NCBI GenBank assembly: GCA_052318935.1
Contig: JBQRKO010000005.1
Source: Niallia sp052318935
GTDB taxonomy: Bacteria > Bacillota > Bacilli > Bacillales > Cytobacillaceae
Direction: 5' to 3' (one strand)
Length of the DNA stretch: 64,000 nucleotides
The notes beneath the pieces were generated by a model. That model made no database searches. It was given only the letters and a program-made list of their open reading frames with translations, and was not told the DNA's origin. Both the position numbers and the translations under genes were made by a program. Positions 25,309 through 34,631 of the stretch are shown piece by piece. Numbering within the stretch: the stretch's first letter is position 1; each line of letters begins with the position of its first letter.

Positions 25309-26721
25309 ATGATGGTGGGAAAATCAATTATTGAAAAAATATGGGAAAAGAATACTGTCTATAAAGAAGAAGGTAAACCAGATTTGCTATATATTGATCT
25401 TCATCTTGTGCATGAAGTAACATCTCCTCAAGCTTTTTCCGGTTTAAGAATGAAAAATCGTAAAGTGAGAAGACCTGATCGTACGTTTGCAACAATGGAT
25501 CATAATGTTCCTACTCTTAATCGTTTTCAAATAGATGATGAAGTCGCATTAAATCAAATGACGACGTTAGAAAAAAACTGTTTGGAGTTTAATGTGCCGT
25601 TAGCAAATCTTGAAAGTCCCGACCAAGGAATTGTTCATGTAATTGGTCCGGAACTTGGTTTAACACAACCTGGAAAAACAATTGTTTGTGGAGACAGTCA
25701 TACATCAACACATGGAGCGTTTGGAGCACTTGCTTTTGGAATTGGTACTAGTGAGGTGGAGCATGTTCTTGCAACACAAACACTTTGGCAAACAAAACCA
25801 AAAACGTTAAAAGTGGATGTAAACGGCAAGCTTGCAAAAGGAGTTACAGCAAAGGATGTTATCCTTTATGTCCTTTCTAAATATGGGGTTAACTTCGGAA
25901 CAGGCTATGTGATTGAATATACTGGGGAAGTAATTAAAAACCTTTCTATGGAAGAAAGAATGACGATTTGTAATATGTCGATTGAAGGTGGAGCAAGAGC
26001 TGGTCTTGTTAATCCGGATGAAACAACTTTCAACTATTTAAAAGGCAGAAAATACGCACCAGAGAACTTTGATGCAGCAGTAAAAGAGTGGCAGGAACTT
26101 GTTTCTGACAACGATGCTGAGTATGACAAAGTGATTGAAATTGACGGAAATGATATTGCACCAATGGTTAGCTGGGGAACAAATCCTTCTATGACTGCAA
26201 AAGTGGACGAACAGATCCCAGCTTCTTCTGATTATAAAGAAGAAACAGATCGCCGTGCATTGCAAAGCGCCCTGCAATATATGGATTTAAAAGAGGGCCA
26301 GTCTATAACAGATATTAAAATTCAACATGTGTTTATCGGGTCTTGTACTAATTCCCGAATAGAAGATTTGCGACAAGCAGCAAGCATCATTAATGGACGT
26401 AAAGTTCAAGAAGGCGTTCGTGCATTAGTTGTTCCAGGATCACAAAAAGTAAAAAAACAAGCAGAAGAAGAAGGGTTAAATAAACTCTTTACAGAAGCTG
26501 GATTCGAGTGGAGAGATGCAGGCTGCAGCATGTGCCTAAGCATGAATAATGATATTGTTCCAAGCGGAGAACACTGTGCGTCAACATCAAACCGTAATTT
26601 TGAAGGCAGACAAGGTGCTGGAGCAAGAACACATTTAGTAAGCCCAGCTATGGCAGCAGCAGCCGCTCTAAATGGCCGCTTTGTTGATGTGAGAAAAGAG
26701 CAAGTAATCGAATTAGTATAG
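25309..26721 (+). CDS. leuC: 3-isopropylmalate dehydratase large subunit
   Basis: With LeuD isomerises 2- to 3-isopropylmalate through a [4Fe-4S] cluster. 470 residues, aconitase superfamily. Cluster ligands are the Cys in FIGSCTNSR and the pair in DAGCSMCLSMN; substrate-binding GDSHTSTHGAFG is present. Two ATGs stand at the start (MMVGKSIIEKIW), as in B. subtilis LeuC. AGTGAGGG precedes closely. A 105-bp gap after leuB shows no terminator. Confidence 0.96.
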   Translation: MMVGKSIIEKIWEKNTVYKEEGKPDLLYIDLHLVHEVTSPQAFSGLRMKNRKVRRPDRTFATMDHNVPTLNRFQIDDEVALNQMTTLEKNCLEFNVPLANLESPDQGIVHVIGPELGLTQPGKTIVCGDSHTSTHGAFGALAFGIGTSEVEHVLATQTLWQTKPKTLKVDVNGKLAKGVTAKDVILYVLSKYGVNFGTGYVIEYTGEVIKNLSMEERMTICNMSIEGGARAGLVNPDETTFNYLKGRKYAPENFDAAVKEWQELVSDNDAEYDKVIEIDGNDIAPMVSWGTNPSMTAKVDEQIPASSDYKEETDRRALQSALQYMDLKEGQSITDIKIQHVFIGSCTNSRIEDLRQAASIINGRKVQEGVRALVVPGSQKVKKQAEEEGLNKLFTEAGFEWRDAGCSMCLSMNNDIVPSGEHCASTSNRNFEGRQGAGARTHLVSPAMAAAAALNGRFVDVRKEQVIELV

Positions 26722-26754
26722 ATCAAAGGAATAAAATAGCAAGGAGGGGGAAAA

Positions 26755-27351
26755 ATGAGCGGATTTACTAAGTTGGTTGGAAAGGCAGCAGCGATGGATC
26801 GTGTCAATGTTGATACGGATCAAATTATTCCAAAACAATTTTTAAAACGTATCGAAAAAACAGGCTTTGGCCGATTTGCTTTTTATGATTGGCGCTATAA
26901 AAAGGATGGGGAACCAAATCCTGATTTTGAATTAAATTACCCTGAAAATCAAGGTGCATCTATTCTTATTGCAAATGAAAACTTCGGATGCGGTTCTTCT
27001 CGTGAACACGCTCCTTGGGCGTTGCAGGATTATGGATTCCAAGTAGTAATTGCACCATCTTTTGCAGATATCTTTTACCAAAACTGTTTGAAAAACGGCA
27101 TGCTTCCTATTCGTTTGGATAGCAAAAAGGTCGAATATTTGTTGAATGCAGCAAAAAACCAGCCGTATTCATTACATGTTGATTTAGAAGAAGAGACAAT
27201 TGAAGATGAAAAAGGGTTTAAAGAAAATTTTTCTATCCATCCTTATTGGAAAAAAATGCTTGTCAATGGCTGGGATGAGATTGAAATAACATTACAGTAT
27301 GACGACGCAATTAGCGCATACGAAAATCGTTCATCTAAAGTTTCCGTATAA
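26755..27351 (+). CDS. leuD: 3-isopropylmalate dehydratase small subunit
   Basis: Swivelling-domain partner of LeuC. 198 residues with NVDTDQIIPKQFLK, the ANENFGCGSSREHAPWAL active-site loop and FADIFYQNCLKNG. Strong AAGGAGGGGG site before the ATG. Last gene of the operon; an attenuator-like terminator follows within ten bases. Confidence 0.97.
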   Translation: MSGFTKLVGKAAAMDRVNVDTDQIIPKQFLKRIEKTGFGRFAFYDWRYKKDGEPNPDFELNYPENQGASILIANENFGCGSSREHAPWALQDYGFQVVIAPSFADIFYQNCLKNGMLPIRLDSKKVEYLLNAAKNQPYSLHVDLEEETIEDEKGFKENFSIHPYWKKMLVNGWDEIEITLQYDDAISAYENRSSKVSV

Positions 27352-27359
27352 GTGAGATA

Positions 27360-27390
27360 AGAGTTTGTCCTTTGGGCAGACTCTTTTTCG
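27360..27390 (+). terminator. Terminator of the ilv-leu operon
   Basis: GAGTTTGTC pairs with GGCAGACTC (two G-T pairs) followed by TTTTTCG. Confidence 0.8.
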
Positions 27391-27483
27391 TTCAGCTCAT
27401 TTATAAACTAGAACGATTTGCGATTGTATGGTTTCTTGCATGAAAGGGAAAAAAAATGCTAAACTAGCTAAAAATGAGTGTTT

Positions 27484-27526
27484 AAAAAAAGACAATCAAT
27501 TAGAAGCTTTAATTTGCTGTCTTTTT
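27484..27526 (+). terminator. Second terminator-like hairpin
   Basis: AAAAAGACA and TGTCTTTTT flank an inner AATT/AATT pair. It can act in either direction. No gene lies between it and the leuD terminator. Confidence 0.55.
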
Positions 27527-27564
27527 GATAAGGTAAGAAAGTATAAAAGTTTCACATTAGACGA

Positions 27565-27686
27565 GTGTCTAGCTCCGACGCCTAGCCCCTGTGAAAGATA
27601 ACCTCTTGTCTCTAAAAATAAAAAACACTTTTTGAGCCAAGAGAACATTTATCTTCGGGGCTGGACAAGGCGCCTGCGCTTTTCTA
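27565..27686 (+). repeat. Interspersed structured repeat, family B copy 2
   Basis: Same organisation as the copy at 15798: GTGTCTAGCTCC, CGCCTAGCCCC, AAGATAACCTCTTG with CAAGAGAACA, then GGGGCTGGACAAGGCG. About 90 percent identical by eye. It abuts the family C element that follows. Confidence 0.88.
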
Positions 27687-27693
27687 AAAAAAT

Positions 27694-27867
27694 GGCTCTG
27701 ATTGTTGATTTTGGCACTATGTTGATCTTCGTTCTAGGCGTGAGACTCCTGCGGGAAAAGCGAGTCAGATGGAGACCCCACAGGCGCACAGCGCTGAGGA
27801 GGCTCCCGGACCGCCCGCGGAAAGCGAACGCCTCTCGCTGCAATCAACAGGCAAGTTTAACAGAGCC
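27694..27867 (+). repeat. Interspersed structured repeat, family C copy 1
   Basis: Bounded by GGCTCTG and CAGAGCC. Inside, arm AGGCGT pairs with ACGCCT around the same GC-rich core as family A (GACTCCTGCGGG ... GACCCCACAGG ... GAGGAGGCTC ... CCGCGGAAAGCGAA). AATTGTTGATT-type sequence next to the left end pairs loosely with AATCAACA next to the right end. Confidence 0.88.
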
Positions 27868-27897
27868 TAAAAAATAGAAACATTAGGCGGTAAGTAA

Positions 27898-28926
27898 ATG
27901 AAAAAGCGGGATTTGAAAAAGAAAGATAATATCGTATTTTTCCCCGATTTAGATCAGCGGTTATTAGAAAAAGGTTTGGAAGCAATTCAAGAAAAAAATT
28001 ATCATAAAGCTATTTCTTTCTTAAAAGAAGCATTGGAGCTAAATGCTGAAAATAGCGAAATACAAATTGGTTTAATTGTTTCTTATTATGAATTAGGGTC
28101 GTTGCATGAAGCAAAAGCTATGGCCAAAAATATGCTGGATCAGGGTTTAGGTGATTATATCCATGTACTTGATTTATATTTGATGATTCTTGTTCAACTG
28201 CATGAATATGCAGAGATTGTGACAACGATTGAAGTGTTGTTGGAAGATCATCAAATTCCAGCAAATAAAATAGAGCATTTTTCAAAAATGCTTGATTTTA
28301 GCAGACGGATGGCATTGAGTGAGAACGATCAAGCAAATGAACATGTAACAAGAAGCAAACATGCAATAGAAGAAAAATTAGACTTATCATCCATAAAAGA
28401 CGAAAATGAACAAATGATGCTTATTGCAAAATTGGCCAATCAAAATATCCGTTCCTATATGGATGAGATAAAAGTGTATCTTTTATCAGAAGACGGAAGT
28501 CCATTTTTAAAAACGTTGCTGTTAAACATATTAAAAGAACAGGAATATGATAAAGAATTAACGGTTCATAAATTTAATAGAACAATAAACGTTATTCCAA
28601 TCATGCTCGAAGATTTGCAGTCACAACCCCAATTTGAAGAAATTAATCATATATTAAAAGGAAATTTAGAGCATGAAGACCCTGTGCTGCTAGAAAATAT
28701 TAAAGCGCTGCTAGAACGTCAATTTTTCCAATTATATCCTTTTAAGTTAGAGCGATTTTCAAATAAGGCATGGGCTGCTGCTTACCATTTTGTTATGGAA
28801 GAGTACTATGGACAAGAAAAGGGAATAGCTTCATATAGCAGTCTTTATGGTGTAAATGAAGCGGATATAGAAGAAGCAAAAACCTTTATAAAGAGCTTAG
28901 AGGAAATTTCTTACCCTAATATTTAG
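27898..28926 (+). CDS. ysoA: TPR-like helical protein YsoA
   Basis: 342 residues, mostly helical, with tetratricopeptide-type repeats near the N-terminus (residues 20-100: LEKGLEAIQEKNYHKAISFL, then KEALELNAENSEIQIGL). No signal peptide or membrane segment, so cytoplasmic. B. subtilis has ysoA (a TPR protein of similar size) between leuD and tig, the same place. The role is unknown; TPRs usually mediate protein contacts. GGCGG-like ribosome site, start at ATG 27898. Confidence 0.85.
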   Translation: MKKRDLKKKDNIVFFPDLDQRLLEKGLEAIQEKNYHKAISFLKEALELNAENSEIQIGLIVSYYELGSLHEAKAMAKNMLDQGLGDYIHVLDLYLMILVQLHEYAEIVTTIEVLLEDHQIPANKIEHFSKMLDFSRRMALSENDQANEHVTRSKHAIEEKLDLSSIKDENEQMMLIAKLANQNIRSYMDEIKVYLLSEDGSPFLKTLLLNILKEQEYDKELTVHKFNRTINVIPIMLEDLQSQPQFEEINHILKGNLEHEDPVLLENIKALLERQFFQLYPFKLERFSNKAWAAAYHFVMEEYYGQEKGIASYSSLYGVNEADIEEAKTFIKSLEEISYPNI

Positions 28927-29153
28927 GCTAGAATGTTGAAACAACTAGAACCTATGATATAATGTAATGGTTGCATTTAGAAAATGCTAAAAATATTTTG
29001 ACTGATAGATGGCTGCTTTTTCTATTATTTATGATGATAATAGGCATATCACTAAACATGTAGGTATGATTTTTACAAAATAATATAAAGCAGAATCTAA
29101 ACAAAAGTTGGAAGTAATTAAAAGTAGAATAGATTGTTGGAGGGAAACATAGT

Positions 29154-30440
29154 ATGTCAGCTAAATGGGAAGTTTTAGAAGGGAACCGTGGTGTCTTAAC
29201 AATTGAAGTAGATGCTGAAAAGGTAAACGAAGGTTTAAATGAAGCGTTCAAAAAAGTAGTAAAACAAGTAAATATTCCTGGATTCCGTAAAGGGAAAATT
29301 CCGCGTGGAATGTTCGAACAACGTTTTGGGGTAGAATCTCTTTACCAAGATGCTATCGATATCTTATTACCAGAAGCATATGCTGGTGCAGTTGAAGAAA
29401 CTGGCATTGAACCAGTAGATCATCCTGAAATCGATGTTGAGCAAATTGAAAAAGGAAAAGCGCTTATTTTCAAAGCTACTGTTGTTGTAAAACCAGAAGT
29501 AACTTTAGGCGAGTACAAAGGTCTTGAAGTTGAAGCAGTAAACACAGAAGTAACAGAAGAGGATGTAGATGCTGAAATTAAAGCACTACAAGAAAAACAA
29601 GCAGAATTAGTAGTGAAGGAAGAAGGAGCTGCTGAATTAGGCGATACAGTAGTAATGGATTTTGAAGGATTCCAAGACGGAGTTGCTTTCGAAGGCGGAA
29701 CTGCTGAAAACTTCTCTCTTGAATTAGGTTCTGGCCAATTTATTCCAGGATTTGAAGATCAAGTAGTTGGTATGGCTACTGGTGATGTGAAAGAAATCGA
29801 AGTTTCATTCCCAGAAGAATATCATGCAGCTGAATTAGCTGGAAAACCAGCTACATTTAAAGTAACAATTCATGAAATTAAAGGAAAAGAACTTCCTGAA
29901 TTAGATGATGAATTTGCTAAAGATGTAGATGAAGAAGCAGAAACTTTAGACGCATTAAAAGAAAAAATTAAAACACGTCTAGAAAATGAGAAAAAACATC
30001 AAGCAGAACATGCAGTACGTGATACAGTAGTAGAAAAAGCTGCTGAAAATGCTACAGTTGACATTCCTGAAGCAATGGTTAAAACAGAAATTGACCGCAT
30101 GATGAACGAGTTTGAACAACGTCTTCAAATGCAAGGAATGAACCTTGAGTTATACTTCCAATTCTCAGGTCAAGATAAAGAAGCGCTTCAAGAGCAAATG
30201 AAAGAAGATGCTCAAAAACGTGTTCGTGTGAACTTAACATTAGAAGCAATCGTTCAAGCTGAAAACTTTGAAGTATCAGAAGAAGAAGTGATAGCTGAGC
30301 TAGACAAAATGGCAGAAATGTACAAAATGTCTGTAGATGCGATTACACAAGCACTTGGCGGCACTGAAAACTTAAAAACAGATTTAAAAGTGAGAAAAGC
30401 AATCGATTTTCTTGTGGAAAACAGTAAAACTGTTGCATAA
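29154..30440 (+). CDS. tig: Trigger factor, ribosome-associated chaperone
   Basis: Binds near the ribosomal exit tunnel and shields nascent chains; also has prolyl isomerase activity. 428 residues: N-terminal ribosome-binding domain with the signature GFRKGKIPR (the FRK contact to L23), FKBP-type PPIase domain at about 155-245 (GDTVVMDFEGFQDGVAFEGG), and a long helical C-terminal domain. GGAGGG site before the ATG. Very regular codon use suggests high expression. Followed by a strong terminator, so separate from clpX. Confidence 0.97.
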   Translation: MSAKWEVLEGNRGVLTIEVDAEKVNEGLNEAFKKVVKQVNIPGFRKGKIPRGMFEQRFGVESLYQDAIDILLPEAYAGAVEETGIEPVDHPEIDVEQIEKGKALIFKATVVVKPEVTLGEYKGLEVEAVNTEVTEEDVDAEIKALQEKQAELVVKEEGAAELGDTVVMDFEGFQDGVAFEGGTAENFSLELGSGQFIPGFEDQVVGMATGDVKEIEVSFPEEYHAAELAGKPATFKVTIHEIKGKELPELDDEFAKDVDEEAETLDALKEKIKTRLENEKKHQAEHAVRDTVVEKAAENATVDIPEAMVKTEIDRMMNEFEQRLQMQGMNLELYFQFSGQDKEALQEQMKEDAQKRVRVNLTLEAIVQAENFEVSEEEVIAELDKMAEMYKMSVDAITQALGGTENLKTDLKVRKAIDFLVENSKTVA

Positions 30441-30455
30441 TAGAAGTAAGTAAAA

Positions 30456-30492
30456 AAAACTAAGGCGCGAATCAATCGTGCCTTAGTTTTAT
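30456..30492 (+). terminator. Terminator after tig
   Basis: AAACTAAGGC pairs with GCCTTAGTTT; inside, CGA/TCG can extend the stem. A TTTT run follows. Confidence 0.9.
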
Positions 30493-30801
30493 ATTAGTAA
30501 GATGGAACATAGTATAAGTAATACCCATATTCTTTTTATCCTATTATGTACAGGAACCATCTATACTTCTAATTTTTCCAGGCTTAAATATTAGTAAATC
30601 TGGATATGCTTATAAGAAGTACATACTTTTATTTACTCGGATTTATTCGTTCGTTATTCCCAAGCTGTATCATTTCCTGTACATAGGCCATTGTGTTAAA
30701 ATGCAATACATAACTGTTGTAAGATTTGTTTAATAAGAAGGTTAGAACGATTAATCCGAGGGATAAACATATACAAAGAAGTTTTTTTAAGGGGTGAAGA
30801 C
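30493..30801. other. Gene-free clpX upstream region
   Basis: No gene. A possible promoter is TTCCTG (near 30672) with TAAAAT 17 bases downstream; the -35 match is poor. No CtsR-like direct heptamers were seen. Confidence 0.35.
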
Positions 30802-32067
30802 ATGTTTAAGTTTAATGATGAAAAGGGACAACTAAAATGTTCCTTCTGTGGCAAAACACAAGATCAAGTTCGTAAGTTAGTTGCTGGACCTGGTGTTTAC
30901 ATTTGTGATGAGTGTATTGAATTATGCACAGAAATTGTAGAAGAAGAGCTTGGTACAGAAGAAGAAGTAGAATTTAAAGATGTTCCAAAACCTAACGAAA
31001 TTCGCGATATTCTAGATGAATATGTAATAGGGCAAGATCAAGCGAAAAAAGCTCTTTCTGTCGCGGTATATAATCACTATAAACGCATTAATTCTAATAG
31101 TAAAATTGATGATGTTGAGCTTTCAAAAAGTAATATTGCTATGATTGGACCAACAGGAAGCGGGAAAACACTTCTTGCTCAAACGCTTGCAAGAATATTA
31201 AATGTACCGTTTGCGATTGCAGATGCAACTTCTTTAACGGAAGCGGGATATGTTGGGGAAGATGTTGAAAACATTCTTCTGAAACTGATCCAATCAGCAG
31301 ATTATGATGTTGAAAAGGCCGAAAAAGGTATTATTTATATTGATGAAATTGATAAAGTAGCTCGTAAATCGGAAAACCCATCCATTACAAGAGATGTCTC
31401 TGGTGAAGGAGTGCAGCAAGCTCTCTTAAAAATCTTAGAAGGTACTGTTGCAAGTGTTCCGCCACAAGGTGGAAGAAAACATCCTCATCAAGAATTCATT
31501 CAAATTGATACAACAAATATTTTATTTATTTGTGGTGGAGCATTTGATGGAATTGAACCGATTATTAAAAGACGTCTTGGTCAAAAGGTAATCGGATTTG
31601 GTTCAGAAACAAAAGAGCCTGAAATCGAAGATAAAGATCTTTTATCAAAAGTATTGCCAGAAGACTTGCTTCGTTTTGGTCTAATTCCAGAATTTATTGG
31701 TCGTCTTCCGGTTATTGCGAGCCTTGGACAATTAGATGAAGAGGCACTGATTGAAATTCTAACAAAACCGAAAAATGCTTTAGTAAAGCAATACAAAAAA
31801 ATGCTTGAATTAGATAATGTGGAGTTGGATTTTGAAGAGGGAGCTCTTAAAGAAATCGCTAAAAAAGCGATTGAACGTAAAACGGGAGCACGTGGTTTAA
31901 GATCTATTATTGAAGGCATTATGCTCGATGTAATGTTTGATCTCCCTTCCCGCGACGATATTGTGAAGTGTATTATTACTGAAGAAACAGTAGCAAATAA
32001 CGCTGCTCCAAAACTTGTAATGGAAGACGGCACGATCGTCGAAAAAGAAACAAAAACATCTGCATAA
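30802..32067 (+). CDS. clpX: ATP-dependent Clp protease ATP-binding subunit ClpX
   Basis: AAA+ unfoldase that feeds substrates to ClpP. 421 residues: N-terminal C4 zinc-binding domain (CSFCGKTQ near 13-20 and ICDECIELC near 36), AAA+ module with Walker A GPTGSGKT, Walker B IIYIDEIDK, sensor and arginine-finger region (RRLGQKVIGFG contains the IGF-type ClpP-binding loop), and the small C-terminal domain with TGARGLRSI. GGGGTGA site before the ATG. Monocistronic between two terminators. clpP is not in the window, as usual. Confidence 0.97.
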   Translation: MFKFNDEKGQLKCSFCGKTQDQVRKLVAGPGVYICDECIELCTEIVEEELGTEEEVEFKDVPKPNEIRDILDEYVIGQDQAKKALSVAVYNHYKRINSNSKIDDVELSKSNIAMIGPTGSGKTLLAQTLARILNVPFAIADATSLTEAGYVGEDVENILLKLIQSADYDVEKAEKGIIYIDEIDKVARKSENPSITRDVSGEGVQQALLKILEGTVASVPPQGGRKHPHQEFIQIDTTNILFICGGAFDGIEPIIKRRLGQKVIGFGSETKEPEIEDKDLLSKVLPEDLLRFGLIPEFIGRLPVIASLGQLDEEALIEILTKPKNALVKQYKKMLELDNVELDFEEGALKEIAKKAIERKTGARGLRSIIEGIMLDVMFDLPSRDDIVKCIITEETVANNAAPKLVMEDGTIVEKETKTSA

Positions 32068-32088
32068 CAACAGTTATCGAAGGATACG

Positions 32089-32137
32089 GGGCTGTCCAAT
32101 AAGGTCATGTTTATGACTTATTGGACAGCCTTTTTTT
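32089..32137 (+). terminator. Terminator after clpX
   Basis: GGCTGTCCAATAAG pairs with CTTATTGGACAGCC, followed by TTTTTTT. A very strong hairpin. Confidence 0.93.
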
Positions 32138-32248
32138 GGAAGTGGGGATAGGCGGCTCACACCTCCTTTATTTTGTATAGTTTCTATCTGTACAAAGCAT
32201 TTCGGCTTTAAGTGAAAAAAATGATTAGAGAACGCTTCTTTTTTTCTT

Positions 32249-32344
32249 GGCTCTGTTAAACGATAATCTACGAGACTCCTGCCGAAAAATGGACTGACAA
32301 GACCCCACAGTGAGGTACGAACGGCACTGAAAAAGTGTTTTATT
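32249..32344 (+). repeat. Interspersed repeat, family C variant copy 2
   Basis: Begins GGCTCTGTTAAACGATAAT and contains GAGACTCCTGC, GACAAGACCCCACAGTGAGG and CACTGAAAAAGTGTTTTATTA. It matches, in opposite orientation, the element at 42194-42309 over about 95 bases. It lacks the right terminal CAGAGCC, so it is one-sided or truncated. Confidence 0.75.
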
Positions 32345-32475
32345 AGAATTTTTACACGGCATGAAACGGGAATCAATGCAATCTTCCATATTTTTTGCAA
32401 GAAAACTTGTTTATTCCAACTCATGGAAGGAGATACTACCATTTATCAGCATGATATTATTCAGGAGGTATGAAG

Positions 32476-34143
32476 ATGAGTTGGACGGAGATTGCTTTAT
32501 TTGTCCAATTATTTTTTGGCATAATAATTGGACTTTACTTTTGGAATTTACTTAAAAGTCAACGAACACAAAAAGTATCGATTGATCGCGAATCAAAAAA
32601 GGAAATGGATCAATTGCGAAAAATGCGCTCCATCTCGTTAACAGAGCCTTTATCGGAAAAGGTTCGTCCTACTAGCTTTGCAGATATTGTCGGCCAGGAA
32701 GATGGAATTAAATCTCTGAAGGCTGCGCTTTGCGGTCCCAACCCTCAACATGTGATTATATACGGACCACCTGGAGTAGGGAAAACAGCAGCTGCTAGAC
32801 TTGTGTTAGAAGAAGCAAAAAAAGCTCAGAAGTCTCCTTTTCGAATGAACTCTGTATTTGTTGAGTTGGATGCAACGACAGCAAGATTTGATGAAAGAGG
32901 AATAGCAGATCCTTTAATTGGTTCGGTTCATGACCCGATTTATCAAGGTGCTGGCGCGATGGGACAAGCAGGGATACCACAGCCAAAGCAAGGCGCGGTT
33001 ACGAATGCACATGGAGGCGTATTGTTTATTGATGAGATAGGCGAGCTGCATCCGACCCAAATGAATAAGTTATTAAAAGTGTTGGAAGATCGTAAAGTAT
33101 TTCTTGAAAGTGCGTACTACAATGAAGAAAATACGCAAATACCTTCCCATATTCATGATATTTTTAAAAATGGTCTGCCTGCTGATTTTCGGTTAATTGG
33201 GGCAACAACGAGAACTCCTAATGAAATACCGCCGGCTATTCGTTCCCGCTGTATGGAAGTATTTTTTCGAGAATTAACGAAAGAGGAAGTAGTGAAGATT
33301 GGTCAAAAAGCTGCTGATAAAGTCAAGCTGACGATTAGTGATCATTCATTGGAAATATTAGCTGAATATGCAAGAAATGGAAGAGAAGCTGTTAATATTA
33401 TTCAAATCTCTGCTGGACTGGCTATAGGTGAAGACAGAAGCTTTATTAAAGAGGAAGAATTAGAGTGGGTTATTAATTCTAGTCAGCTTGTGCCGCGAAT
33501 GGAAAGAAAAATTAACAAAGAATCATCTGTTGGCTCTGTAAATGGTTTAGCCGTATATGGAACGAATATCGGAGCGCTGTTGGAAATAGAGGTTACCGTT
33601 ATTCCAGCTAAGGAGAAAGGTTCTATTAATATTACAGGCATTGTAGAAGAAGAAAGCATCGGAGGACAAGGAAAATCAATTAGAAGAAAAAGTATGGCAA
33701 GAGGGTCTATTGAAAATGTAATTACTGTTCTTCGTTCGATGAATGTACCGGCAGATCAATATGATATTCATGTAAACTTTCCGGGTGGTGTACCAATTGA
33801 TGGTCCATCTGCAGGTATATCAATGGCAGCAGGAATTTATTCTGCCATTTATAAATTTCCAATTGATCGTAAAGTAGCTATGACAGGTGAAATAAGTATA
33901 CATGGTAAGGTGAAGCCTGTTGGTGGTGTGCTTGCAAAAGTGAAAGCTGCCAAAAAAGCAGGAGTGCAAAAAGTAATTATTCCAAAAGAAAATATGCAAT
34001 CCGTACTGCAGGAAGTCCAAGGAATTACGCTCATTCCAGTTACGACAATAACAGAAGTATTGGATCATGCTTTAATTAAAGAATCGTTAAAAGAAGAAGC
34101 AATACAAGCAACAATAGACATAACAAAGAAAAAAAGTATGTAA
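32476..34143 (+). CDS. lonB: ATP-dependent protease LonB, membrane-anchored
   Basis: 555 residues from ATG 32476, chosen because AGGAGG lies seven bases upstream; ATG 32470 is one base from that site. N-terminal membrane helix (about 5-22), no Lon N-terminal substrate domain, AAA+ module (GPPGVGKTAAA; DEIGELHP) and C-terminal Lon protease domain with catalytic Ser in DGPSAGIS and Lys in KPVGGVLAKVKAAKKAG. In B. subtilis LonB is forespore-expressed under sigma-F. Sits between clpX and lonA as in B. subtilis. Confidence 0.96.
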   Translation: MSWTEIALFVQLFFGIIIGLYFWNLLKSQRTQKVSIDRESKKEMDQLRKMRSISLTEPLSEKVRPTSFADIVGQEDGIKSLKAALCGPNPQHVIIYGPPGVGKTAAARLVLEEAKKAQKSPFRMNSVFVELDATTARFDERGIADPLIGSVHDPIYQGAGAMGQAGIPQPKQGAVTNAHGGVLFIDEIGELHPTQMNKLLKVLEDRKVFLESAYYNEENTQIPSHIHDIFKNGLPADFRLIGATTRTPNEIPPAIRSRCMEVFFRELTKEEVVKIGQKAADKVKLTISDHSLEILAEYARNGREAVNIIQISAGLAIGEDRSFIKEEELEWVINSSQLVPRMERKINKESSVGSVNGLAVYGTNIGALLEIEVTVIPAKEKGSINITGIVEEESIGGQGKSIRRKSMARGSIENVITVLRSMNVPADQYDIHVNFPGGVPIDGPSAGISMAAGIYSAIYKFPIDRKVAMTGEISIHGKVKPVGGVLAKVKAAKKAGVQKVIIPKENMQSVLQEVQGITLIPVTTITEVLDHALIKESLKEEAIQATIDITKKKSM

Positions 34144-34156
34144 TGAAGAAAAATGT

Positions 34157-34196
34157 TCATTTTCCTCAGAAAGTGTTATTTACTTTCAGAGGAAAA
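34157..34196 (+). terminator. Hairpin after lonB
   Basis: TTTTCCTCAGAAAGT pairs with ACTTTCAGAGGAAAA, followed by GGGTTTTATT. Confidence 0.75.
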
Positions 34197-34264
34197 GGGT
34201 TTTATTATTCATAAGGGCTAGGAGCTGTAGCTGGACAAAGCGAAAGCGCCTTGATCAGCCTTGT

Positions 34265-34312
34265 AAAAAAGCTTTAATTTTCCTCACAATAGGGAAAATT
34301 AAAGCTTTTTTA
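34265..34312 (+). terminator. Second terminator upstream of lonA
   Basis: AAAAAGCTTTAATTTTCC pairs with GGAAAATTAAAGCTTTTT, an 18-bp perfect stem with A/T tails on both sides, so it can work in both directions. Between this and the previous hairpin lies a short fragment (34218-34251) resembling the end of a family B repeat. Confidence 0.85.
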
Positions 34313-34628
34313 AGTAATGTGTTATTCAGTATTTTGAAAAATGAATAGGAAAGTTTTCCTAACTATAAAAATTGATTTATAATAGAGGAATATCCTTTAG
34401 AAATATATTTTTTTATGACATATTAAATGCAGTTTGTTAAGATACTAACACTATCTTCTATTTTTAGTGAATATGGAAAAATACTAGGAATTTAATATTG
34501 AGAAAGAAAAAGTATTATGCTGCATATCATCATTATAACCCTAGTTAATAGACACTTTTTCATAAATAAGATAGAATTGTACAAAGTATTAGAAATGTAA
34601 AGGAATTTTTTATAGCTGGAGGTGCAAC
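34313..34628. other. lonA upstream region
   Basis: AT-rich and gene-free. No clear sigma-A promoter or CtsR operator was identified by eye. Confidence 0.35.
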
Positions 34629-34631
34629 GTG

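Noticed and set aside
27632..27877. 81-codon plus-strand open frame rich in Arg
   Set aside because: It lies across repeat families B and C; the frame results from GC-rich hairpins.
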